This document shows positions 9,613 to 21,921 of a stretch of DNA of 64,000 nucleotides, piece by piece. Under the pieces are notes generated by a model. The model was not told the origin of the DNA. It ran no database searches and worked only from the letters and a program-made list of their open reading frames with translations. Position 1 is the first letter of the stretch. Each line of letters opens with the position of its first letter. The position numbers and the translations under genes were made by a program. Origin of the DNA: Oryza sativa Japonica Group (Eukaryota; Streptophyta; Magnoliopsida; Poales; Poaceae); contig NC_089035.1 in assembly GCF_034140825.1 (NCBI RefSeq), positions 30,683,001 to 30,747,000 on the forward strand, in the 5' to 3' direction.

Positions 9613-12519
9613 TCACGCACGCGGCTTCCCACCAAGGGTTGGGAACTGAGCCTGATCTTCAATGGATGGTGCAGATGTAGAATATGGGCCACGTTGGTAA
9701 CCACCACCATATCCACGACCGCCACGATCTCCACGCCCCCTTCCACGACCACGGCCGCCATAGTACCTTTCTCCTTCCGCAGGCTTCAGGAACTCATTGA
9801 TGCTCACAGACTGGAACAAAATTTAACAGATTAGAAACCTGAGTTTTTTTTTCCAAGATAAATTGAGTTGCTATCAATCGCAAAATCTAGGAATATCCAA
9901 TAATTACACCATAGGCTTGTTTGAAAATTTATTAGTAGTCATTTTACCAAGGCATCCCCATGTTCTTCCAAACAGATGTCTTATTATCATATCCATCTAC
10001 CCAACACTCACAACCAAAACGAATGTGTACAAGAACCTCAAATTTACAAGATTTTGGCATCCAGACTGACCTACGAAGAATGTGTAAAGGTCTGCCAATT
10101 ACTACGTATGTAAGTTAAAATACCTTCTTGGCACGCTCATCGCGCTCAGCATTTTCCTTCTTCTTATCCTTGTCAGAACCCTAAGAAAATGGTACATTTA
10201 ATCAAAAAAAAATTCTAGAATCAGACAACTGTAGGGATTGAAATAGAGCACACTGAGAAATATACCAGCTTAATGAAAATTTCATCATTTCCTTTCTTGG
10301 TAGAAAGTGGCTGCATAGACTGCAGGTCCTTATCGACCTCAACCTTCCTCTCTTCAGCCTTGAAAGCAAGAAGAGCTTTCCGCTTTTCCTCCCTTAATTT
10401 CTCAAACTCCTCAAGAGTCATCTCCTAGATAGTAGAATATAATAACATTGGGAGGTCAGTGCTGATCTTATTATACAGCAAATGCATTAGCAGAAGCAAT
10501 AATCACAATTAAATTCACTGGGAAAACCAGAAAAGTGTAATAGCTGTTCAAAGCTTTCAATGTAACTATATATAGCTTGTTCCATGGGCTGAACAGATAG
10601 AGCATAGCAACCAAGTTCAAGAAATAAGCGGTAACAATAAGGTAGCAACATTACTAGCAAAGTAAATTAGTTCTAGAAAAATGCACAGGAAAAAATGACA
10701 GTAAGATGAAATCACCACATCATAATACACAACTACCAATCTACCATACATCTACTGGGTGTGTTAATACAAAACATTACCAGCAAATTGGCTTCAAGCA
10801 AGATGTATAGACAAAACAGTGTAGTAAGATAAAACGTCTATATTCTGGAACCCATAATACCGCACATCAAAAGTGTACACAAACACTTTTATCCCATTGT
10901 ATTACACGCAAATTGATTAAGAATGCTGTGGTTGAAATTAAGTATCGCTTGAGTTGAAAAATATACAGTCCATCAGCCCAGCACAATCCTGTTAACATGA
11001 TATGTGAACATGCATGTGCAGATAGTAGTTAACTTGGGTTGATAACTCATGTGTAAACCCAACCACCAACTGAATTTGCAACTACTTGTCACATCCAGGG
11101 TGATGGAATTGCATCATTTTGACAGTAGAAAAGTATCATATAGTAAGCAATATGATGGCGACATGCCAAATAATACCAGCAACACAGAACAACAATAGAC
11201 TCGTAAAAGTGACGTAGCAAAAATAGTTCCAAAATGTACTATTAGACACACAAGAATAAATTTTTTATTTCAGCAAACCTCTAAAATAGCAGTGCAGTTT
11301 CCTCAATTTAGACAGAGTAGAGAACAGATGAAAATCATTACCTTATCCTCTTCCTTCTCTTCTTCCTCATTTGCAGCACCCTCCTTGTTATCCTTCTCTC
11401 CAGTTGGAGCATCATCCTGCTCACCCTGTTTCTCAGCAATAGGAGCACTCTCCTCAACCTTCAAGGCTTCCTCAGTCTCCCTACATACCAAGAATAACAC
11501 TATGAGTTATCTGTGCCTTCACTATCCAAGACAAGAGGCATCATAAACAGATAAAATTCCCCTACTGTGCAAGAGCCTCATCAGTAGCAGTTCCCCAGTT
11601 CCCACGCCCTGCACCATCACGCTTCATCTCATAACCACGGCCAGTACCACTGTGGCGCTCATAATTTCTCCGGGGCGGCCTCTCAGAATCATCCCCATAT
11701 TCACCATTTCGGTAGCCACCACGCCTACCTCCATGGAATGGAGCTCGAGGGCCTCTCTCCCTGTCACCTTCTCCACCAGCAGCAACAGCCCCATCTCCAT
11801 AGCCTCCACCGTAACCACCCTGGTAGCCATTGGCATTGTCTCCACCAAAATCACGGTTCTGGCCATATCCCCGTCCACCTCTGCCACGGCCACGCTCACC
11901 ACGGCCAAATCCTCCACGTGATGGTGCACCACCACCCCGTGCCTCCCGCGCTGAAACAAATACAATTCAGGCGCTGAAATCAGAACCAGTGGTGTTTGCA
12001 GGAATAAATTCTAAAAACTGATCGAAGATTCGAACAGCAGGTTTTAAGAGGGGAATAAATTCTACTTTCCAGCAATGCAAAGCTCACGCCTTTACAGATC
12101 ATAGCAACAAAGTTTACAGCCGACATGTTCCTAACTCCAAGATTGAGCAAAAAGAACTACAAGAATAATCTCCTAGCAAGTAGCAACATACAATCCAATC
12201 ACAACCACTAAACCATAGTAAAAAAAAACTCATCATACAAAACTAAGTATCATTCAGTATAAACATCTCACGACGAATATCAGATCTAAACACTCCGCGG
12301 CAACCACAACTCACCAGCCTGGGTGGGGGGAGCGGGCTTGGTGGGGAACTTGGCGGCGGCCGACGCGGCCTGGGCCGCCTTCCCAGCGGGCGCCGCCGCG
12401 GCGGCGGCGGCCTTCTTCGCCTCGGCCTTCTGCGCCGCGGCCGCGGCCGCGGCCAGCAGCTGCGAGGGGTCGTCGTTGTCGTCCGCACCGAGGATGTCGA
12501 ACATGTTGAGGGTCGCCAT
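9613..12519 (-). CDS. RGG-repeat RNA-binding protein (Stm1/HABP4-SERBP1 family)
   Basis: Six coding exons on the minus strand: 12519-12315, 11950-11566, 11480-11342, 10424-10266, 10180-10124 and 9810-9613. All borders are GT/AG and frames join cleanly to 380 residues. The N-terminus (MATLNMFDILGADDNDDPSQLL) is the Stm1-type N-terminal motif, followed by an Ala-rich stretch, a long Arg/Gly-rich segment (exon 2), an acidic Glu/Lys segment (exon 3), the conserved core MTLEEFEKLREEKRKAL (exon 4) and a C-terminal RGG box ending in FPTLGGKPRA. Plant relatives (RGGA type) bind mRNA, associate with ribosomes and respond to salt and drought. The 3' end has been tandemly duplicated downstream (7376-7908). 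High confidence in family; paralogue number not assigned. Confidence 0.95.
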
Positions 12520-12527
12520 GGCGAGAC

Positions 12528-12552
12528 GCGGGGGGGGGGGGGGGGGGGGGGG
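12528..12552. repeat. Poly(G)/poly(C) run just upstream of the RGG-box start codon
   Basis: An almost uninterrupted G run on the plus strand, which is poly(C) in the 5' leader of the minus-strand gene, ends about 10 bases before its ATG. It is length-unstable sequence; base calls in the run may be imprecise. Confidence 0.85.
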
Positions 12553-13735
12553 CGGCGCCGGAGAGAGAGAGAGAGGAGAGGCTGCGGTAGGTTCACGGAG
12601 CTACTCGACGCGCGCGGATGATGGGAGTCGATTGCTAGCAGCTGTGCCGGATTGGTTGCAGCGCCATTAGAATACGGGGAGGGGAAGGGTAGGGTTTTGG
12701 GTGGCGGCGGCGGCGAGGGGTTGGAGACGAAAGGAGTAGTGGGGGGAGGGGGGAGTGTGTGAGGAGGAGAAACCCTAGCCGCGAGCTCATATCCTTCGTG
12801 TCGGATTAGTGGATTTATTTTTTTACTTTTTTTTTCTCGGAGGTGATGAAATTACCGTATTAGCCTTGAGCCCAGCGACTATTTGCTGAGCTGGGTTTTG
12901 GGTGACGTTAGCCACGCGGGAGGTTGAAGGGGTAGTTTGGGGATTTCCTTGGGTGGGGTGGTCTCGAGAGGTGTGAAGGCGCTCGTGGATTTAGGAATCT
13001 GGCAATCTGGACCGATGGGGTTGGGGAATGCGGATCGGACGGCTGAGATTCGCTGGTAGGAGCAAAATGGGCTCCCCTGCTGCCACGCTGCCGGAACAAT
13101 TCGATCATTTCCAATCTCAGCCGTCCGATTATTCGATCCCTTCAAAAATGGCTGCCACTAATGCATGGTACGCCACCTCTCCAAAAAAGACCCAGATCGG
13201 TCGAACCACTGCTTTCGATATCTCGATCGAACCTTCAACCCTTTACACCTTTGCATCCATCGTGTTACACTGTCACTTCTCTAACATTCTTCTCGTTGTT
13301 AGTAAATTTAAATCACGGTTTATACGACATTCTCTCTCTGTCAAAAAAAAACAACCTAGGTTACCTTTCTTTTTTACGGATGGAGTAGTATTTAGAACCT
13401 CTTTTATTTGTATGAAAATATAAGAATTTTGAAGGATTTCAGTTCTATAAAAAAAATCCTATAAAAACCTTTGGAGCAATGATTAAATCATATCTTATCT
13501 TTTGAAATTCATATGGAATGATATAGATCCAACCTCTTACAAAAATTTCCTTTGAGTATATTCTCTCGTTCAATTTATGTGTTTTTCCTGTAATACAATC
13601 TAATGGCCATTCATGTGTTTTGTAATTCTCTGTTTTATATTTACTTGTCAGAATCATATATTTTTCTTATTCCTCTATTTTTTTCCATTCATGCGATTCA
13701 AATGAGTCCTTACTCTTCTCATTATTAGACACTAA
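12553..13735. other. Promoter and intergenic region of the RGG-box gene
   Basis: GC-rich, GA/CT-rich leader and probable promoter to about 12,800, then mixed sequence with no convincing ORF. A partial Stowaway-like end (CTCTCTGTC...ACGGATGGAGTAGTA) lies near 13331-13391. No TATA box was identified with confidence. Confidence 0.4.
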
Positions 13736-13988
13736 GAGCAAGGTCAATAGTATAGCCAACTACTGACTCCAAAACATCTATAGCCAATCTAATAGCCTAT
13801 TCATACAATAGTTAACTATAAAAATATACTACACCATTAATACACGGTCCCATCTCTCATACACACATAACATCTTGGAGTTCGTGTTGCAGCCGGCTAC
13901 AAATTTGTAGCCCGCTTTCTTCTCTCTCTTCTCTTTTCTTCTCGATATATAGTTACAGCCGGCTTATAGCCTGCTATTGTACCTGCTC
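13736..13988. mobile_element. MITE with GAGCA termini and TAA target duplications
   Basis: Left end GAGCAAGGTCAATAGTATAGCC and the reverse complement of the right end GAGCAGGTACAATAGCAGGC form terminal inverted repeats. The element is flanked by TAA on both sides (13733-13735 and 13989-13991). The type is widespread in rice; no ORF. Confidence 0.75.
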
Positions 13989-14501
13989 TAAATCATAGTC
14001 ACAATGGCTGCTACTTCAGTCAAATCTTGAAGAAATTCCTATATAGCGCCACTCATGGGAATTTCCTTCAGTCAAGTCTTCTCATTATTAGTTACACTAC
14101 TTTGCTAGACAATTCTCGGATGCCTACTCCCTCCGTTCCAAAATAACTCAACCTAAATGATGTGACCCACCACTCATGAAAAGCAACAAAACCATCAGCT
14201 CACAAGTGCAAATAGCATGAGGTCCTCCAACTACCATGATCATTCACGTCTCAATTGATGGTCGCTGCAATTTGAAAAAAGGATGGACAAATTTTGCATC
14301 AGATAATGATATATATATCGACCCAGTTTGCATCTTCCACTTCTACAAGATGAATCACGTGCAAGTAACAATTGATGTTCTGTGATGAGCATATCAATAC
14401 CTAAACCTATGCTGTGATCGCCCTTTTGTTAGCATTGAACTGTAATATATACTTCTATAGAAATGAACCGCTTATGCTCTCTGTTACAACTCCTATGATA
14501 A

Positions 14502-15313
14502 CTAGTGAAACCCCGCGCATTGCTGCGGGAATTTAGTATGATAACAATAAAAAAAATAACATGTAAGATAGCTAGATAACATCAGATTAATTAAGTAAAT
14601 TAATATGGTTTATGATAATTTAAATTTAAATAGTATGTAGAATGGTGATTTAAACGTAAAAAGTAAGATGGTATGACTTTATGGAAGAAGAAAAGTAGGG
14701 AGATAGTTTGGACCGTAGATTAATCATCTAAAGGCTAAAAACAATTGATGTGATATGACTTAATTAGAGGAAAAAAGGAGAAAAATAATTTGGACCATAG
14801 ATTAATCATTTAAGCACTAACTAAATGAGGATGAACTATATAAATATATAGGATATCATAAAACATAATAAAAATATACATTGAAACATTATGTGAACTA
14901 TGTTGGATGATAATTTAGCATGCTTGTATTTGAAAAGCTCTTAAATTATAAAAACTATAAAGATATAGCATGTTTACATGATGTTTAAATGTGATGATTG
15001 TTAGTGAATAATAATGTGGCATCTTGTTAATTATTGGATGATGATGTAATATTTTTACATGTTAAGCTTAAGTAGTTAGTGAGGGATAACTTTATAGTAA
15101 GATAGGATTACCTTTACATCTTTGGTGCTTATGCTATGTACTGAACTCTCTTGTACGTATAAAATACCATCTATGCGTGTAACTTTCGGTAAAGACCATT
15201 AACTATTAGTAGACATAATATAATATTAATTTCTTTTACATTTATCTGCTTTTCTTGCTTTCTGACTCTATTTCCAATCCAACTGCATATAGGCGGCGCG
15301 CCCCAGGCTCTAG
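14502..15313 (-). mobile_element. Helitron-like end(s); extent uncertain
   Basis: On the minus strand, 14529-14502 reads as a GC hairpin (CCCGCAGCAATGCGCGGG), a short spacer and then CTAG followed by T. This is the classic Helitron 3' terminus (hairpin, then CTRR, inserted before T). At the other side, 15295-15313 shows a plus-strand GGCGCGCC palindrome, spacer and CTAG followed by T, which is a second similar end. The 800 bp between is AT-rich and non-coding. Either two Helitron ends lie back to back or one end is coincidental. I see no Rep/helicase coding sequence. Confidence 0.45.
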
Positions 15314-15727
15314 TGTTCATTTAGGTGCGAACTGATCCTGGCTGTGGAAGCCTGGATTTTAGCGTAGTTTGTTACAACAGTTAATATCACATGCGGTTGC
15401 AAGCCTTCCGATTAAATGATTAATGGACAAGATGTTAAATCATCCATATGTGGAAGGAGAGACTGACGAGTGTGTCCCACACCGATTTTCACCTAGAATT
15501 ACCATGTTGGTATGCCACGTAGACAAAAATGATAAATAGTTAAGATATCACCTCTTAAAAAGGGCAAAAAAAAATTAAGTGCAAGTGTAAGAGGGGCATT
15601 TAAATAGTGACGAATAGTTAAATTTCCGTTTAGTAAAAGAGGACGGTTTTGTGTTAAAAAGCTTATTTCTATCAAAAAAATAAGGTTAGTTATCTGATCT
15701 ATCTCTTAGATTCTCTGGGTACTCATG

Positions 15728-16652
15728 GAGCATCTCCAGCAGTCTCTCCAAATCTCTCCAAATCTAGCTCTCCAAATATCTATTTGGCCAACTCTTCATT
15801 TAATTTGGCAAGTCAAACTCTTATTTACTCCAACAGCCTCTCCATCTATCATCCCTATTACAAGTCTATGACAAATAGGATCCATATGTCACTCAACAAA
15901 CCTTCTTCAATCTTGTTTTTTTCCCACCCATACTACATCTCCCTTTTCTCTCCCGTGCTACTGCCCCTTCCTCACGCCCCTACCTCGGTACGGCGCCAGC
16001 GGACGGCGCCCCTACCTCGGTGCGGCGACGGCGACGACGACTTGCGTGCCGACCGGCGGAGGCGGGGTGACAGGTGGAAGCGGGCCGACGGGCGGAAGCG
16101 AGGCCGCGGGGCAGGCGGAGGCGGGGCGACGACGGTGGCGAGCGAAGGCCGGCGCGGCCTTCAACGAGCGGAGGCGGCGGGCTGCGGCGAGCGAAGGCCG
16201 CGGCGGGGCGGGCGGAGGCGGGACGACGGCTCTGGCAAGCGAGGGCCACGATTGCGACGAGCGGAGGAGGCGGGGAGAGGCGGGGCTGCGGCTGCGGCGA
16301 GCGAAAGGCGCGGCTGCAGCGAGCGGCGGGGCAGACGGAGGCCGACGGCTGCAGCGGGCTGGGGCGAGCGGCGGGGCAGCCGTGCTCGAGCTCACCGCCT
16401 CCGTAGCAGTGCGCCAGTGTCGATGGGGGAGAGACGACGGATACGAGAGAGGGGGGATAGAGGAGATTGGTAGTGTAGGGCCCACCAATGGCCAGCCAAA
16501 TAGACTAGTCAAATTTAACCAATAAGGAGGAGGGTTTGACTAGCCAAATAGCTTGGCCAGTGAGTTGGTGATATTGATGGAGCATGTTTTATTTGATAGA
16601 ATAGCCAAAATTTAACTTGAAGAGTCAATTAGAGAGACTGTTGGAGATGCTC
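15728..16652. mobile_element. Terminal-inverted-repeat element with GC-rich cargo
   Basis: Ends are GAGCATCTCCAGCAGTCTCTC and, as reverse complement of the right end, GAGCATCTCCAACAGTCTCTC. Subterminal AT-rich sequence on both sides shares CCAAATA-TTGGCCA and AATTTGGC motifs. Between about 15,970 and 16,440 lies a sharply GC-rich block (GGCGGGGCGACGGCG-type repeats) open in several frames. It encodes no domain I recognise and may be captured genomic sequence or expanded GC repeats. No transposase is present, so this is non-autonomous. Target duplication not resolved. Confidence 0.65.
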
Positions 16653-16981
16653 TTCAATCAATAACACGTTAATAACATGTTGAAGGTAGCCATATTAATG
16701 GAGCCGGACGTAGTACTATTCTGCATAGAACCGTCCTCCGGTATGTATATGCGTCATGTGCGTCTTCCCTGTCACGAGTGCGTGAACTGGAGAAGATGAA
16801 CGAAATAGCCAGAGTCCCATGTGCCGACCGATGTGCGGTGCACTCGTGCAACCGCGTCGTCGCTGGATGCTGCAGCTCTGCTGCTGCGTGACGTGACGGA
16901 TGGGGGGACACACTCGCAAAAACCCCAGCTGACCTCATCGCCGGGTGGTCCCCCCTCTCTCCCCTCCTCCTACCGCTCCCC

Positions 16982-19900
16982 ATGGCCGCCGCCGCCACCC
17001 GCGCCGTCCGCCGCCTCCTCATCGCCTCGCGGAGTCTCCACGCAAGTACGCCACCTCTCGCGCACTAACTCTGACCTCCACCGGCCACCGCTCGCTCTCA
17101 CACCTTTGGTTTTTTTTTTTTTTTTGCTTCCTCCCCCCGCGCGCCCAGTCTCTTCCGAGGGAGCGGCGAGGGAGGCGGCCACGAGCTTCGTCCACCCCGC
17201 CGCCGTCGTCCACCCCGACGCCGTCGTCGGACAGGTAAAGATCTCCCCCATTCCGATTGCTCCCACTCACCAGCCGCGGCTCTGGCTGAGTTGAGTTGCT
17301 GTATCGGCCAACGAACTTGTCGTGGAGTCTCTGCGCTTGGCTGTTGGATTTGGTCCATGCGGAAATGTCGAATGCGTGCTAGCCTTCGCCTGCTTGGTGC
17401 AGATGCTCATAATCTGAGATGATTACTTTCTGCTTCATAGGAAATAAAAATGCATTGATTTCTGGTAGTAAATCATTGTGCATATGTGCCTTGAACTTGA
17501 ACCACTATTTGTAGGGTGTCTCGATAGGCCCATTTTGCACCGTGGGAGCTTCAGCGAGGATTGGTGACGCTTGTCAGTTACACGCTGGGAGCCATGTCAT
17601 GGGAGATACCGAGCTAGGGGAGAGATGTGTTGTTCTCACGTAAGATATAATTTTTTTCCCCACTTTCTGTTTTCGGCTCCATCGATGGATCTAGAAATGT
17701 TTGCATTCTTCTGATATGATAATAGAACATTCGGGTGATATCGAAATTGAAAAATGATGGGAAAAAAAAAACAATTCTCCACCAATAGAAATTCTAGTGA
17801 AAGTAAGCTACTAAGCTTGGATTATCACTGGTGCTATGTGGAGCTAAGATGTTGTTCTTGTAGGTACTTTTGAATACTACACATCCCCTGTTAGGCTATC
17901 TACCAGGACAATAGTTCTAATTTCTTTCCTCGCCGCATCAAGCTAATTTGTTGCAATAACTTTTCTATCAACAGCTGAACCATAGCCAGCAGCATTCTAA
18001 GCTTCAAATATGCAATATTGGAGAACAATGCATCATATTGCATGTTTGTCAAGAAATCTGACTATATGACATGTGAACAACTTTAATGTGGAATTTAGCT
18101 TTCTGGCAGTGGCGCTATCCTTGGTTCAGACATTCCTGGGCAAACCATTATCGGTGAAAACAATGTCATTGGACACCACGCTGTAGTTGGTGTTAAGTGC
18201 CAAGATCTCAAGTATAAGGTTAGAATTTTTTTTTTGTTTATCACTGGATTTTTAGTGTGATGATGCCACACGGTACAGTGATTTGCTTATCTTTAATGTA
18301 AAATCTGTCCATGAGTTAATTTAGATGATTAATATGCCATTTGGCTACTTGAATTGTTATACTTTCTGCTGAACATTATTGCCCTTCCCCCCATCTTAGT
18401 CAGGAGATGAATGCTTTCTACAGATTGGTAACAATAATGAGATCAGAGAGTACTGTTCTATTCATCGCTCTTCTAAATCTTGTGACTGCACGGTATTCAG
18501 ATCCCTTGTGATAAGATTTCCACTGAACTCACTTCTGCCTTCTTACTAACAATCATTGTATTTTTGTAGGTTATTGGTGACAATAATCTTATAATGGGTT
18601 CATGCCATATAGCACATGATTGCAGGATTGGCAACAATAACATATTTGCTAACAATACTCTATTTGCTGGCCATGTTGTTGTTGAAGTGGGTGATTATTT
18701 ACCATGATAATCTTCATCCATTTTCTTGGTCAAGAACCCATCTGTGTATTGATGGAATTCATTGTTTCAGGATTGCACCCATACTGCAGGGGCTGTTGTT
18801 GTCCATCAATTTTGTCATATTGGGTCATTTTCATTTCTAGGTGGAGGCTCTGTGGTATGTTGTGTCGATAAGCTTTCATCTGAATTCTGTAAAATTACAA
18901 AGTTCTTATGCCAACAAATTACATTGCATGTAATCTTGATCGATCTTCTCAAGGAATGATAATGATGCAAATAAGACATAAGAAGCAGGCCTCGTGAACT
19001 GAAGTCATAGAATTAGCATGCACTTCATCTGGTGATACTTTTCTAGGAATAGGTGCATGATCACTACTACTAGGTACTTATGTTTGTTAGCTTATTAGTT
19101 GCAGCCAACATTTGAATTTTGAAACTTAATTTTAGAGTCAATATTGTTTTTTTTTATCATAGCCTACTTTGCAGCATTGGCTTTTAAACCACGAATAATA
19201 CATATACAGAAGTTCCACCCATATTTTTTTTGTTGCATCGTTCATATTTCTATGGCTTATGAGCTGTAGCTCAACCAATCAGAGGCCTAGACTTGTATGC
19301 GGTCAATCATGTCAAGTGTCAGTACTTTTGCATATATTTTCTTTCCAACAACATTCTTATTTGATGCTGATGGCGTTGCAGTTCTCACCTAGGCTGTCCA
19401 TTTGTACTGGCACTGCAATTCTTTAGTCTTTTTTTGGGGGGAATGAATTCTTGTCTTTGAACTCTGAATATGATGTCCGAGAGTATGAAATTCATTCAGT
19501 TCAATTTGAATCAGATCGCACAAGATGTGCCAAGATACATGATGGTTGCAGGTGATAGAGCAGAGCTTCGTGGGCTGAATCTTGAAGGTCTTAAGCGCAA
19601 TGGTTTCTCAGACCAAGAGGTTTCCATATACTTCTGAAATATGTAGCCTTTATTCATAACATGAGTGCACTTCTTTATGTTCCTCTAGTAGTTGTGCGAG
19701 GGTACTTAAAGTTCTGTTGTGATGTTCCTTTACCAATATGGTAATGTTTAAACATATTGTCATCTTATCACATTTACTGGTAAAGCATAGCGAGGATGAT
19801 CTGGAGCCAACCTCAATTGTACTGCACCTTCTTAGTTAACTATATAACCCCCCCCCCCCCACACACACACACTTTGATACATCAGCTGATAATTTGATCT

Positions 19901-20396
19901 GTTAATACAAGGCTCAAGTATGCCAACAGTCATGAAGAACCATGATGATTTTTTTTATGTTACCAACAGAATGATGTGTTGTTAAGTACTCTATGCACCG
20001 TTTAAGGATTCCCCATATTTTGGGAGATTAGGCTTGAAGTTTAACTTAGTGACTAGATATCTGCAGCCAATTATAATTTTTTCTGTCTTATATAATTTTA
20101 TCTCACTTCATAAATGAAGGTACGGATGTTGAGGAAAGCTTATCAACAAGTATTTATGCCATCTATTAATAGTCAGAGTAGCTTTGATGAGAGACTTGCT
20201 GAACTGGTAAACACACATTGGCCATCTTTCTAGTTGTTACTTCCACTCCATGTATTTATTTATTTGGGAATCTGTGTAACAGGAACGGGAAATTGAGTTA
20301 TCAGAAACTCATGTATCCTATATGGTGGAATCTATTCGCATGTCCTTTGGCCAAGGACGTCGTGGAATTTGCAAATTTAGAAGTTGGAACCGCTGA
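16982..20396 (+). CDS. LPXA: UDP-N-acetylglucosamine O-acyltransferase, mitochondrial (LpxA)
   Basis: Ten coding exons: 16982-17045, 17149-17234, 17515-17639, 18110-18218, 18400-18492, 18570-18686, 18771-18854, 19515-19619, 20120-20206 and 20283-20396, joining in frame to 327 residues (bacterial LpxA about 262; plant forms about 330). The N-terminus [21 protein letters not shown] is Arg-rich without acids, typical of a mitochondrial presequence. The body is a left-handed parallel beta-helix with hexapeptide repeats ([29 protein letters not shown]). The region HIAHDC contains the residue equivalent to the E. coli catalytic His125, and VHQFCHIG is conserved. The enzyme transfers an acyl chain from ACP to UDP-GlcNAc, the first step of lipid A-type synthesis. 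Exon 4 uses the acceptor TTCTGGCAG, chosen because only this keeps the LTGAILG frame. Confidence 0.93.
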
Positions 20397-21511
20397 AATT
20401 TCTATAAACTTTCAAGTTTTACTGGCAATTTCCGAGACATCACTTAGGTAATGCATTCAATTATCAAACTTTTTGTGTTATATGAGGTGGATGATAATAT
20501 TTTTGGGCAAATGCGATGTCATAAGAACTAACTTATACAAAATATAATCATGGAAGAGACAATCCAACTCCAGAACGAGGAAATATCGTTCCAGAAAGAT
20601 TGAACACAACCAACAAATTGAAAACTGCACACAAATGTGCCTGAAGATTGACCTGGACTTTCAATCGTGAAAGTTGAAACCAACCAAACCAACTTCTTCT
20701 CTTACTGCTTAGGGAAGTGCATGAGCTCACATAAACATGTGGAGATACACTTCTTTTCCCAAAAAGTTGCTTCCTGGTGTTTCATAATTTCTAGAATAAG
20801 TTTTGGATTGATTCTGGTTGGGTTGTTTTGGTCCTCATGTTTATTGTATGTTTCTGGTTGCAGGAAGCATCGCTCATTCTTTGGACTGGGCATGTTTCAC
20901 ATCGTGTTCTTGAAAGAAGTCGCCCATTCTTTGACTGTTAAAGCAAGAGTTTCTCGTTGATATTCTAATACCTGAACACAGGAATACATCATACAGATGT
21001 TGAATGCCCCTTCACTCCAGATTTGACCAAATACTGTCGCATCTGGATATAGGACACTTGGAAGTTGCGTGTCGTTTCTTTTTCTTTTTTATTTTCTCTT
21101 GAGATGAGATGAGTAGTGGTGTTCGTGGATGCACAAATGCTCCTTAGTCGTTGTACATATATTTGGCGTTGCCTCGGTTTTGTTCATCCTGTACAGTGTA
21201 TGTATGTCGCCTCCTGGATCTCAGGCTCGAATTTGTATTGTCTGAACGATGTTACTGCTAGTGCTGAGATGGTCCAAAATTTGCATTGGTGTTCTTCGGA
21301 CGACATACAGTTTGACTATTAATGTTGAATCTGCTTGCTTCAGAAACCTTCAGATCATCAGATGTGCCGGACCCAAATATCAGTTCTAAACCTTCCAGGG
21401 CCTATGGACCGTATATATTGTCATTCCAGGTCTTGCGGGTTCAAATGAATGATAGCTCTCGACCGTACACATTTGTCATTTGATATAATCAGCGACAACA
21501 ATAAAGATAAT
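20397..21511 (+). other. 3' region of the LpxA gene
   Basis: Non-coding sequence after the LpxA stop, probably 3' untranslated sequence for several hundred bases (T-rich with AATAAAG-like signal near 21500), ending before a MITE. Short ORFs here look like chance. Confidence 0.4.
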
Positions 21512-21807
21512 GGCCTTGTTTGGATCCTCCGAGCTATTAAATAGTCCTCTGGAATCTTGCTATTTAGGAGTATTAAACATAGATTACCGATAAAACTGAT
21601 TCTATAACCCCTAGGCTTTTTTGCGAGACGAATCTAATGATGTATATTAATCCATGATTAGCGGCTGATTACTGTAGTATCACTGTAGCAAATTATGGAT
21701 TAATATACCTCGTTAGATTCGTCTCGCAAAATAGTCTAGGGGTTATGGAATGGGTTTTGGGTTATGGAATGGGTTTTGTCAGTGATCTAGCGGATCCAAA
21801 CAAGGCC
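21512..21807. mobile_element. MITE with GGCCTTGTTTGGATCC termini
   Basis: Perfect 16-bp terminal inverted repeats (GGCCTTGTTTGGATCC and GGATCCAAACAAGGCC). Subterminal sequence also pairs (GCGAGACGAATCTAA versus TTAGATTCGTCTCGC; ATATTAATCCAT versus ATGGATTAATAT), so the element can form a long hairpin. Both flanks carry AAT. A 17-bp segment GGTTATGGAATGGGTTT is tandemly repeated near the right end. Non-coding. Confidence 0.85.
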
Positions 21808-21840
21808 AATAACATAAAACTGCCATCACATGACATGAAA

Positions 21841-21913
21841 GTTGCTGTGGTGTAGTGGTTATCACGTCAGTCTTACACACTGAAGGTCTCCAGTTCGATC
21901 CTGGGCAGCAACA
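21841..21913 (+). tRNA. tRNA-Val (anticodon UAC)
   Basis: The 72 bases plus discriminator A fold as a normal tRNA. The acceptor stem GTTGCTG pairs perfectly with CAGCAAC. The D arm is GTG...CAC. The anticodon stem TCAGT/ACTGA closes the loop CTTACAC, giving anticodon TAC (valine GUA codons). The T arm is TCCAG-TTCGATC-CTGGG. There is no intron and no encoded CCA, as expected for a nuclear gene. A T7 run at about 21915-21921 is a pol III terminator. The gene lies about 30 bp after a MITE. Confidence 0.95.
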
Positions 21914-21921
21914 ATTTTTTT

